Shown here piece after piece: positions 1 to 8,281 of a DNA stretch of 64,000 nt. Numbering within the stretch: the first letter of the stretch is position 1; each line of letters opens with the position of its first letter. The stretch covers positions 1-64,000 of the forward strand of contig JALVEE010000252.1 of the NCBI GenBank assembly GCA_027008645.1, in the 5' to 3' direction. Made by a program: the position numbers and the translations under genes. Below the pieces are notes generated by a model that had not been told where the DNA came from, ran no database searches, and saw only the letters and a program-made list of their open reading frames with translations. Source of the stretch: Saprospiraceae bacterium. GTDB lineage: Bacteria > Bacteroidota > Bacteroidia > Chitinophagales > Saprospiraceae.

Positions 1-2082
1 ATTTCTACAAGATCTGTAACAAATGAACAACCTACACAGGAAGAAATCGCTATTGCTAAACAATTGTTTTATCTGCAAATACAAAATGTTGCAAGTACAC
101 CTGAGGAGGATAAAGGTCCGTTGATGAATATATGGAAAAGTTTCGTTCCCTCATGGAAAACGGGAGAAGTGATTGTTAAAACTAATTACAGATTGATGCT
201 TTTTCCAACTTTTACAGGTGTTGATGAATCTAATTATAAGCTTGCGTTTTTCATCAATGATAATAATGATGCTGCATTAGGATTAATTGGTTACGAAAGA
301 ACTAATCTAAATAATCCTGAATCATTTACAGGTAAAATTTATCAAATTACTAATGATGGATATACAGCTAATGAAATTCTTATTAAAAATAATTTACCGG
401 TTGGTCGTTATTATTCACATACAAACATTAAATATTTCAATCAAAACTCAAATGAATTAGAATTTAGAGGAGGAGATGGAATTTGGTTTTGGGATACTGA
501 TGATTTTTGGAAATATCTTTTTGGAAACGATAAGGACGAACGTGTAGGTGGCGGTGAAGAAGAAGGAGAAGGAAGTGGCGGAACAGGAATAAATCATAAT
601 CTACCAACAATCGGATGCTACGCAGCATGTCCAGATGGTTGGTCTGATGATAAGTGTGCCCATCCAAGAGATTGTGATGGGTTAATCACTGGTTGTGAAT
701 CCGCTCAAGAGGTATTTCCGGATTGTGATTGCACAGAAACACCAACATCAATTACAATAATATGTGATGACGGGGATGATGAAAATGATAATAATGATAC
801 AGTAATTAAAATTAACAAAAACGGTAATAACAATTCGACTGGTGGAAGTAGTGAAGATGTACATAAGAAAACTTTAAAGGACATTGTTTCCGAAATAACA
901 CGTAACAATGGCCCCTTTGATTCTTGTGATGAAGAAGTTGATCCTGGAATAAATGCTAGTTTTAATCCAATGTTTGAATTTCAAGAATTTCTTAACCTAT
1001 CGGCTGATGAGTTATTATCTGTGTGGGGCAATAATACGGCGGAGGCTCTTGTTAATGCCATACTTTCATCCGATGGAGATTTGGCTAATTCCATTTATAA
1101 TCAAGTCAAACAGCAAAATGATTTAGAATACGATATAGATAATCCTGTTCACCAAGCTGTTTTAAAAGCAATACAAGAACTTATTAAAGATATAAATAAT
1201 GCAAATGGTGCTTGTGATTCTATAATGAAGATGTCAGATTTTATTAAAAAATTAGAAAAATTATTGAAAAAAGAAAAAGAAAAGCTGTGTACTGATAATC
1301 TAAATACTTTTATAAGCAATTATAACCTAGATCTGACACAAGAGCAGAAAGATGAAATATTATATAATTCCAATGTTTCTTGTGGAGATGATGATCAAGA
1401 GAAATTCGAGGAGGAGGCTTTGGACATTATATTTAATAATACTTCTTTTAAAGAACCTGGTGTTAAATCCATTAACCTAAATAGTGTATTTAGTAATTGT
1501 TTTGGAGAACCAGATGAAAGCGGAAATTATATTGATTGTAGCAGCGTTGATAATGGAGCATATTTTACTTTTACTTTATATTCTGATCAACCAATTGATG
1601 ACTCAAGAAAACCATATTCAGGATCGCCAGTATTGGGGAATCTTTACGCTGGTCATACATTTATTTCTTTTTCAACCAATTATAGTGGAGAAGATAAAAC
1701 TATTACTTTTGGCTTTTATCCTGTTGTGGCAGTAAACAACAATAACCTTATTGTCCCATCAAAAATAGGAGATGACTCTGATCATAAATATACATCAAGT
1801 GTAACATTAAATCTATCATGCGATGATTTTAATAACGCCCTTAACAATTCTAAGGTAGAAAGTTTAAATAATTATGATTTAAATAATTATAATTGTACTG
1901 ACTATGGAATAAATATAGCAAATTCTATTGGACTTGGGGTAAATGATACAGAAAGTTCATTGGAATGGAAAGGACGTACTTTAGGAAAAGCAAGTAACCC
2001 CGGTGATTTGGGTGAAGATATAAAACTTTTAAATAATGGGAATGGAGACAATGGAAATGCTCCTAAAACAAATTGCAATTAA
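1..2082 (+). CDS. Large secreted/surface-type hypothetical protein, 5'-truncated by window edge; C-terminal domain with GHTFISF...NYNCTDYG motifs (possible permuted papain-like/NlpC-like fold)
   Basis: Frame is open from base 1 (ISTRSVTNEQPTQEEIAIAKQLFYLQ...), so the TTG at 64 is not a real start. C-terminal His-then-Cys motif order noted by eye. Confidence 0.6.
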   Translation: MSTRSVTNEQPTQEEIAIAKQLFYLQIQNVASTPEEDKGPLMNIWKSFVPSWKTGEVIVKTNYRLMLFPTFTGVDESNYKLAFFINDNNDAALGLIGYERTNLNNPESFTGKIYQITNDGYTANEILIKNNLPVGRYYSHTNIKYFNQNSNELEFRGGDGIWFWDTDDFWKYLFGNDKDERVGGGEEEGEGSGGTGINHNLPTIGCYAACPDGWSDDKCAHPRDCDGLITGCESAQEVFPDCDCTETPTSITIICDDGDDENDNNDTVIKINKNGNNNSTGGSSEDVHKKTLKDIVSEITRNNGPFDSCDEEVDPGINASFNPMFEFQEFLNLSADELLSVWGNNTAEALVNAILSSDGDLANSIYNQVKQQNDLEYDIDNPVHQAVLKAIQELIKDINNANGACDSIMKMSDFIKKLEKLLKKEKEKLCTDNLNTFISNYNLDLTQEQKDEILYNSNVSCGDDDQEKFEEEALDIIFNNTSFKEPGVKSINLNSVFSNCFGEPDESGNYIDCSSVDNGAYFTFTLYSDQPIDDSRKPYSGSPVLGNLYAGHTFISFSTNYSGEDKTITFGFYPVVAVNNNNLIVPSKIGDDSDHKYTSSVTLNLSCDDFNNALNNSKVESLNNYDLNNYNCTDYGINIANSIGLGVNDTESSLEWKGRTLGKASNPGDLGEDIKLLNNGNGDNGNAPKTNCN

Positions 2083-2083
2083 T

Positions 2084-2428
2084 ATGAAAACCTTACTAAT
2101 TATTCTTTTAACAATGCTTTTAACATTCATCACTACGGCATATGTCTTTATTAATTGTTGTAATGATTTAATAATTATTGATGCTGACATAATAAGATTC
2201 CGCACAAAAAATAACGAATTTTCTTTTGATGCAATTCCAGGGAAAGGTAGAGGGGTAGAAATGATGGAAGCCCAATTTGAAGAATTTTTAAAAGAAAATC
2301 CTAATACAACAGATACAGTTATATATCGTATAGATTATAAAAATTACTTTGATATTTGTAATTGGATACAGTACAAAGCAAGACCTGAATGGCAATATCC
2401 ATATTTGTATTTTTGGAGAAAATTTTAA
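2084..2428 (+). CDS. Small protein with N-terminal hydrophobic segment, immediately downstream of the large ORF
   Basis: ATG at 2084 (MKTLLIILLTMLLTFITTAYVF...), in frame with the 2036 ORF; 1-nt gap from the preceding stop. Confidence 0.6.
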   Translation: MKTLLIILLTMLLTFITTAYVFINCCNDLIIIDADIIRFRTKNNEFSFDAIPGKGRGVEMMEAQFEEFLKENPNTTDTVIYRIDYKNYFDICNWIQYKARPEWQYPYLYFWRKF

Positions 2429-2491
2429 AGATAGTGATAGAAAAACCCCAGTGATTACCCTAAGAAATGCTAATATTTAATCCTAGTGACT

Positions 2492-2580
2492 TAACACCCT
2501 CCCTCTCCCCTTCTCCTTTTAAATGACATTCAAAAATAGTACAAACTCAATAAAAGGAGAAGGGGTCGGGGGTTGAGGAT
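2492..2580. repeat. Imperfect inverted repeat in intergenic region (CCCTCTCCCCTTCTCCTTTTA ... TAAAAGGAGAAGGGGTCGGGGG)
   Basis: Complementary arms seen directly; possible bidirectional terminator between convergent genes. Confidence 0.6.
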
Positions 2581-2608
2581 AAAAACGGAAAAGGAGAGAA
2601 ACTTTCCA

Positions 2609-3352
2609 CTACCACTTTATCTTGACTTTTACGCAACTATTTTGTTCAAAATCCTGACTGGCACCTGATACTTTAGCACCTTCTTCTACTTTTTTAGCTG
2701 AAACTACCAACCAATATTGAGTCCCTCTTACCAATTCACTTGGACTTCGCATCCATCCCGGTTTAGCATTTGTGCCGATATCAAATGAATAAGCCTTTTT
2801 GTCTTTTGGCATTCCGGCTATTTTGAACAAGGGCTTGGTGTTTGCAATATCCAATTCTGTCAATTTCAAACAGATTAAATCTGCATTTTCTCCACCTGTC
2901 CATGTTGCAGAAATATCATCACTTCCCTCTTCGTGAGTTACAACCAAATCCTTGACCAATCCTACTTCAACGTCAGTAATAACATCTTTCAACTCTTTTT
3001 CATAACCATCATTAAATTTCAATTTGAATGTATACTCTCCTGTAGATGGTTTACTGGGAGTAAGAGGATCATCCCCATTGGTTACTTTACCCGGACCTGC
3101 CCAAAATTGTTTCAATTCAAAAGTTTTGCCTTCGGGAGTTGTTACGGTGGAACCTTCTTCTGCAATCTCTACTCCACCTGCAAAAAACATCATTTTGTAC
3201 TTTGCATTTCCATTTGCATTCACTTTTTTGACAATAGCGTCAACATAAGCATCTTCGTGAGTATCGACAGGAAGAGTATTCTCATCTCCACATCCTGTAA
3301 TAAAAAATAATCCAATGATTATTGTTAAAAATATTATATTTATTTTTTTCAT
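2609..3352 (-). CDS. Predicted lipoprotein
   Basis: N-terminal signal peptide with lipobox-like FFITGC; follows the TonB receptor gene on the same strand. Confidence 0.7.
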   Translation of the reverse strand: MKKINIIFLTIIIGLFFITGCGDENTLPVDTHEDAYVDAIVKKVNANGNAKYKMMFFAGGVEIAEEGSTVTTPEGKTFELKQFWAGPGKVTNGDDPLTPSKPSTGEYTFKLKFNDGYEKELKDVITDVEVGLVKDLVVTHEEGSDDISATWTGGENADLICLKLTELDIANTKPLFKIAGMPKDKKAYSFDIGTNAKPGWMRSPSELVRGTQYWLVVSAKKVEEGAKVSGASQDFEQNSCVKVKIKW

Positions 3353-3363
3353 AATTTTTGTTT

Positions 3364-5640
3364 TTACAATTTGTATTTAACATAAACACTAAAATTTCTG
3401 CCCGGCTCTAAAATCCTACCTTGATTTTTATCCGAATTTATATAAGAAAAATTTAAGTGATTGTAATAGGCTTTATCTAGTATATTCAAAGCAGCTCCAC
3501 CAATGGTTAAACCTTTTAACACTTTAACACCGGCTCTAAAATCCAAAATTGAAAATCCGGGAGTTTCGCTTTCATCAAAAGATTTGGAATATCTATCTTG
3601 TGTTCCTACAATCCTTGTACGCAGATCAAGCCAATAAGCGGATTTCTCCCATTTTACGCCGATATGACTTACCAATGGTGCAATCTGCGCTAATGGCTCT
3701 TTGTATGTGGTATTTTGGGCATAAGTATAAGCAAAATCACTTGAAAATAACAAATTACTTGTAATATTATACTTAAAAAACCCTTCAAATCCATATTGAT
3801 ATGCATCTACATTCCAAAACTGCTTAGGAGCTCTTATTGGTCCTGATCCACAACCTCCGGTATTTTCACCAACCATAAAATAAGAGTTGATTCTAGCTGT
3901 AATATAGTTTTGCATCAAAGAATAAAAGACATTACCACCGATAGAAAACTTATGGAAATACTTATTGACAGATAGATCGATTTGATTATTTACTTCCGGT
4001 TTCAAATACGGATTTCCAATATAATCTCTGGAATCAACACCGATAGAAAATCTATTGATATACCTCTCTACCATACTTGCCGATCTGGTACCTCGACCAT
4101 AAGCAAGTTGTATCTGCAAATCGTTTTTTGAATATTTTAAGGAAATATTTCCACCGATATTTACTTCATCTATATCTTTTATGTCCCCTCCATACAACTG
4201 TGCAAAAGCTTTATCAGGGATTTCGGCATGTGCCAAATTATAATCAGCTCTAATACCGGCATTTGCCGTCAAATTTGAAGCCAACATATAATTTGATTCA
4301 AAAAATACACCGTAGTCCTGAGTTGTAGCATCTTGCCAAACGCTGAATTGCTTTTCCACCGGCTTATTCAATGGTACTCCCGCAGGATTCTTGTTTATGG
4401 TCACATATTTATGTCCGTCTCTTTTGATAACATCAGCGTCAAAACCGGCAAATATCATCCATTTTGTAGATGGGGTCAAACCAAATTCCAATTTTCCTCC
4501 CAAGGTATTTGATGTTACTGGAGTTCTACCGTACTTGAAATTAAAACTTGGACGAAGTTTATTGTCCATAAGATGATCTACATCCGAATAATAAGCTTTG
4601 AACAGTATGCTATTTATCAATTTTGACACTTTTTCTGCCTTATAATCCAAACTGAGCATTTTGCTATTGTCTTTTGGAGAATCCATTGGTAAGCCTGCAT
4701 GCATTATATCCGAACCGTATTTGGCTCTAAAATCCATTTGCAATCTTTGGCTTGTTGATGGGTTTACTCCCAATTTAACCGAATAACTCTGTGTTTTGAA
4801 TGAAGAAGGTACAATTGAACCATTTCCATCAATATAATTGCCAAAATCACGATGTTCACCATTTAAGGTTATATCGTATTTATTAGCAGCATACTGCAGT
4901 TGTGCTCTACCGACCAGATTGCCACCATTGGACTCGTATCCACTTTCGATATTGGTATGAAAACCAGGTTTGCTCGGAATAGAAGGCTTTGTAAGCATAT
5001 TTACAGTTGCCCCAAATCTTTGTCCGTATCTCACTGTGTAAGGACCTTTTACAATCTCAATCTTTTGTACCTCTTCAGGTATTACATGAGCTGTGATAGG
5101 ATCCATTCTATTAGGACATGCATGCACTATTTTTGCACTACCATCGTATTTTATATTCATCTCTTCATATTTGAATGATCTGAATGATGGTTCGGTAGCC
5201 ATTGAACTTCTTTTTTGAAGGCTAAAACCCGTTATATCATTAAAAAGATCTGCCAGATTCCTAGGCTGACTTCCTTTTTTAATTTTATCCGTTATCACTA
5301 CAGAATGTGAGATATCATCCAGAGGATGTGATTTTACCACTATCTCATCCAATCCGATTTGTTTTGGATTTAACTTTATCAGAAGTCCTTGTTTCGCTGA
5401 AACTTTGATTGTTTTGTAGGAAATATGGCTAATCTCCAATGAACTATTTTCAGCGACTTTTATTTTGAATTTTCCATTTATATCAGTGATAGCAATTGTA
5501 CCGGTTTCAATAGACTTAACTACTGCATTTATCACCGGTTCATTATCGATGTTGTCAATAACTTTTCCCGTTATAGACTGTCCTGACGATGAAACAACAC
5601 TAAACACCAATACAAACAGAAAAATTAATATCTGTTTCAT
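3364..5640 (-). CDS. TonB-dependent outer membrane receptor with carboxypeptidase-like N-terminal domain; OprC/NosA-like CPNRMDP plug motif
   Basis: 758 aa; plug (VVITDKIKKGSQPRNLADLFNDITGFSLQKR, KIEIVKGPYTVRYG) and beta-barrel ending FSVYVKYKL; CxxxM motif in HACPNRMDP. Confidence 0.9.
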   Translation of the reverse strand: MKQILIFLFVLVFSVVSSSGQSITGKVIDNIDNEPVINAVVKSIETGTIAITDINGKFKIKVAENSSLEISHISYKTIKVSAKQGLLIKLNPKQIGLDEIVVKSHPLDDISHSVVITDKIKKGSQPRNLADLFNDITGFSLQKRSSMATEPSFRSFKYEEMNIKYDGSAKIVHACPNRMDPITAHVIPEEVQKIEIVKGPYTVRYGQRFGATVNMLTKPSIPSKPGFHTNIESGYESNGGNLVGRAQLQYAANKYDITLNGEHRDFGNYIDGNGSIVPSSFKTQSYSVKLGVNPSTSQRLQMDFRAKYGSDIMHAGLPMDSPKDNSKMLSLDYKAEKVSKLINSILFKAYYSDVDHLMDNKLRPSFNFKYGRTPVTSNTLGGKLEFGLTPSTKWMIFAGFDADVIKRDGHKYVTINKNPAGVPLNKPVEKQFSVWQDATTQDYGVFFESNYMLASNLTANAGIRADYNLAHAEIPDKAFAQLYGGDIKDIDEVNIGGNISLKYSKNDLQIQLAYGRGTRSASMVERYINRFSIGVDSRDYIGNPYLKPEVNNQIDLSVNKYFHKFSIGGNVFYSLMQNYITARINSYFMVGENTGGCGSGPIRAPKQFWNVDAYQYGFEGFFKYNITSNLLFSSDFAYTYAQNTTYKEPLAQIAPLVSHIGVKWEKSAYWLDLRTRIVGTQDRYSKSFDESETPGFSILDFRAGVKVLKGLTIGGAALNILDKAYYNHLNFSYINSDKNQGRILEPGRNFSVYVKYKL

Positions 5641-5732
5641 ATTATTGTTTTTATAATTACTTGAAAAAGCTGTCCAAAAAATCTAAAAAATGATTTCTAT
5701 AAAATAAGCTTTTGGACAGCCTATTATTATCT

Positions 5733-5756
5733 AGTGTCTGCTTTCATACAGACACT
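5733..5756. repeat. Short hairpin AGTGTCTG-CTTTCATA-CAGACACT
   Basis: Perfect 8-bp inverted repeat; ends resemble the 163-bp repeat family termini. Confidence 0.6.
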
Positions 5757-5764
5757 ATTTATCT

Positions 5765-6118
5765 TTATAATTCGGGAGGAGGTGTTGGAATGTCCAAAAA
5801 TACATCATTAACAAAGGGTAGTAAATAAACCGACCCTAAATGTCTTATAAAATAAAAACTGAAATTGGAGTTTGAATTAATATCCAAAATAATAGGAAAT
5901 ATTTCTTTTAGGTTTTGGGGAATTGGAACAGGCTTATTAGGGTTCTGGTCGTTATTCTGTGCTTTTATTTCTTTTTTAAGATGGCATTTACCATTGCAAT
6001 GCATCATAGGTTTATCCTTGTTCTGACAAAGAACTTCAGCATAATATTTTTTATGCAATACATAGTGTATTACCGGATTGAGTGGAATAAACAATACGGT
6101 TAAATACAATAAAATCAA
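5765..6118 (-). CDS. Small membrane-anchored protein with Cys/His/Met motif MMHCNGKCHLKKE
   Basis: 117 aa, N-terminal hydrophobic segment, upstream of the TonB receptor on the same strand. Confidence 0.6.
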   Translation of the reverse strand: MILLYLTVLFIPLNPVIHYVLHKKYYAEVLCQNKDKPMMHCNGKCHLKKEIKAQNNDQNPNKPVPIPQNLKEIFPIILDINSNSNFSFYFIRHLGSVYLLPFVNDVFLDIPTPPPEL

Positions 6119-6187
6119 TGATATACTCAGATATCTTTTAAGAATAATATAAAAATTAAAAGCTTGAAAAAATAATTAAAAACAAAG

Positions 6188-6293
6188 GACACATTCCATT
6201 TTTTTGCTTTTCTAATCTTCAGCCTCTGACTCCTCCCCAAAGAATTGGGTTAAAGAGAATCAAGCCGGAATGCAAAAAAATGAAATGCACCCA
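6188..6293. repeat. Family A palindromic element (ends GGTGCATTTCATTTTTTTGC-like), copy 1
   Basis: cacattccatttttttgctttt ... aatgcaaaaaaatgaaatgcaccc terminal inverted repeats. Confidence 0.7.
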
Positions 6294-6521
6294 AACAAAA
6301 GATAAGATATCAAATCGATATATTTTTTCACCGGATTATCAGTACTGAAAAAAATAAGCTAAACTATAGATGTAACTCCTAAAAGTTATAAAGATAATCT
6401 CGGTAGAAACAGATATATCTTCAAACCAAACGGTTACTCAGAAATCAACACTTAGTGTGCTCAACAAAATATTGTTATAAAGAAAACCCAATTGATTTGA
6501 ACATACCTATCCTTTGCAAAT

Positions 6522-6914
6522 CTAAGAATTGAAGATAGGAGGATGGAAAAAATCATTTTGATTCAAAAACTTATAATCAAAACTATAGATAAAACGATTT
6601 TTTAATTTGACAAAAATATCTTTATTTTCCAATACAGTCAGTCTGTTGACATACAAAATCATATTACTACTCTCAACCTTAGGAGGTTTAGGCTTGTGAT
6701 TAGGGCATATATCATTTACTCTCTTGATTAGTGCTTTTAGAAATAATTGTCCGCTATTAAACATATCGGGTTTTTCGTTATAACAAGCTTCTTTCGATTG
6801 GTTATATTGGTAATAATATATAGAATATGCAATAGCAACCTTGCTTATATCCACCAAAGTAGCAAAGATAAAAATTCCCATTAACAACGATAATATGTAC
6901 TTCTTAATACTCAT
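6522..6914 (-). CDS. Small membrane-anchored hypothetical protein
   Basis: 130 aa, N-terminal hydrophobic segment, Pro-containing C-terminus (FFHPPIF). Confidence 0.5.
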   Translation of the reverse strand: MSIKKYILSLLMGIFIFATLVDISKVAIAYSIYYYQYNQSKEACYNEKPDMFNSGQLFLKALIKRVNDICPNHKPKPPKVESSNMILYVNRLTVLENKDIFVKLKNRFIYSFDYKFLNQNDFFHPPIFNS

Positions 6915-6979
6915 ATATCAGGTACAAAGGTATTGTATTAAAAGTGTAAAATCAAATTTTGTGATATTTTTTACTAAAA

Positions 6980-8032
6980 TTATTTATAATAAAAATCCAC
7001 ATTTTCCTTAACTACTATATCTAAAGGTAGGTATTCCTGTTTTTTTATTTCCTTATTATGGATAAAATGATTGACAAAATTCATTAGCCCGTTATATCCT
7101 TGATTGAAAGGATTTTGATTAATGATAAAATCAATTATTCCGTTTTTAAGATATTTTAGATTCTGTTCAATCATATCAAACCCGATGATTTTGTATTTTT
7201 CTATTTCTTCCTTTTCCAATAAATCCAATAATCTGTAAGCTCTTGAGTTTGTGAAGAAAATACCTTTCATCTCAGGATGTTTTTTTTGAGTTTCTTTAAA
7301 TCTCTTTAATAAAACCTCGCCATTCAAAAAATCATCAAATTCATACCAACTGACATTGATATGCTTGGTCTTATGCTCTTTGAAATAGTCTATCAATCCC
7401 TTTACTTTATCCGTATAATGCGGTGCATTGGATATCTCATGTGCCAAATTCAGAACTATGACCTCATCATCGTGCTGAAGATTTATATCAAATAATTTTC
7501 CGGCAAGATACCCGCTGTGATATGAACTTTGCCCGGTATAGGAAAGAATATTGTTATGGTTTAATTCTGAATTGATGGTAAGAAAGGGAATTTTTTCCTG
7601 TTCACCGGTATTGATTAGCTCTTCTGATTCTTTTAGAAAGAGTGGAGCCATAAGAATAGCATCGGGTTTGCACTTAATAGCCTTAGTGACTTGAAAGGAA
7701 AATTCCTCGGAACTTGAAATATTGTATTCCAAAAACTCTACTTTGATTCTGTAGTATTTCACCAAATTCAAAGCTGATAAAATCCCCTCTTTGGGTATAG
7801 CCCAAAATAAATCAGACTCAGGACTGGGTAAAACAACAGCAATCTTGTAAACCTTGGTAGAAGCCAGCCTACTCGCAATTATATTTTTCTCATAACCAAG
7901 CTCATTTGCTATTCTGATAACTTTCTCTTCAACCATTTTAGAAACATTGCCACGATTATTGATAACCCTGTCAACTGTACCCCTTGAAACCCCGGCCAAT
8001 TTAGCAATATCTTTTATAGTCACGTTTTTCAT
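6980..8032 (-). CDS. LacI-family transcriptional regulator (HTH plus periplasmic-binding-protein-like sensor)
   Basis: N-terminus MKNVTIKDIAKLAGVSRGTVDRVINNRGNVS is a classic LacI HTH. Confidence 0.95.
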   Translation of the reverse strand: MKNVTIKDIAKLAGVSRGTVDRVINNRGNVSKMVEEKVIRIANELGYEKNIIASRLASTKVYKIAVVLPSPESDLFWAIPKEGILSALNLVKYYRIKVEFLEYNISSSEEFSFQVTKAIKCKPDAILMAPLFLKESEELINTGEQEKIPFLTINSELNHNNILSYTGQSSYHSGYLAGKLFDINLQHDDEVIVLNLAHEISNAPHYTDKVKGLIDYFKEHKTKHINVSWYEFDDFLNGEVLLKRFKETQKKHPEMKGIFFTNSRAYRLLDLLEKEEIEKYKIIGFDMIEQNLKYLKNGIIDFIINQNPFNQGYNGLMNFVNHFIHNKEIKKQEYLPLDIVVKENVDFYYK

Positions 8033-8101
8033 CGGAACAAAGGTATAAATAATAATAAAATAATTAAAGTTGTAATAATAAATAATTATTTTTGAAAAAA
8101 A

Positions 8102-8132
8102 TTGTGCGCGTGCAAAATTATTTATATATTTG
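8102..8132 (+). promoter_or_regulatory. Candidate SusC promoter with LacI-type operator in the spacer
   Basis: TTG-N20-TATATTTG (matches TTG/TAnnTTTG); GC-rich TTGTGCGCGTGCAA lies within the -33/-7 region. Confidence 0.55.
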
Positions 8133-8281
8133 GGCGATAATTGTATTTATTCAATTATCTTTATATTATTCCTCGAGCGTATCTATTCAGATTTTAATAT
8201 TAGCAATTAAAGTCACAATGTACTTTTGTGACCTGATTATTATTTAACAAAAAAATTTTTACTTAACAAAAAAACGCATTT

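Noticed and set aside
1484-1735. 83-aa ORF within the large 5' ORF
   Set aside because: Alternate frame of a longer coherent CDS; no support for overlapping coding.
2933-3310. 125-aa plus-strand ORF opposite the lipoprotein gene
   Set aside because: Antisense shadow ORF of a convincing lipoprotein CDS; no independent support.
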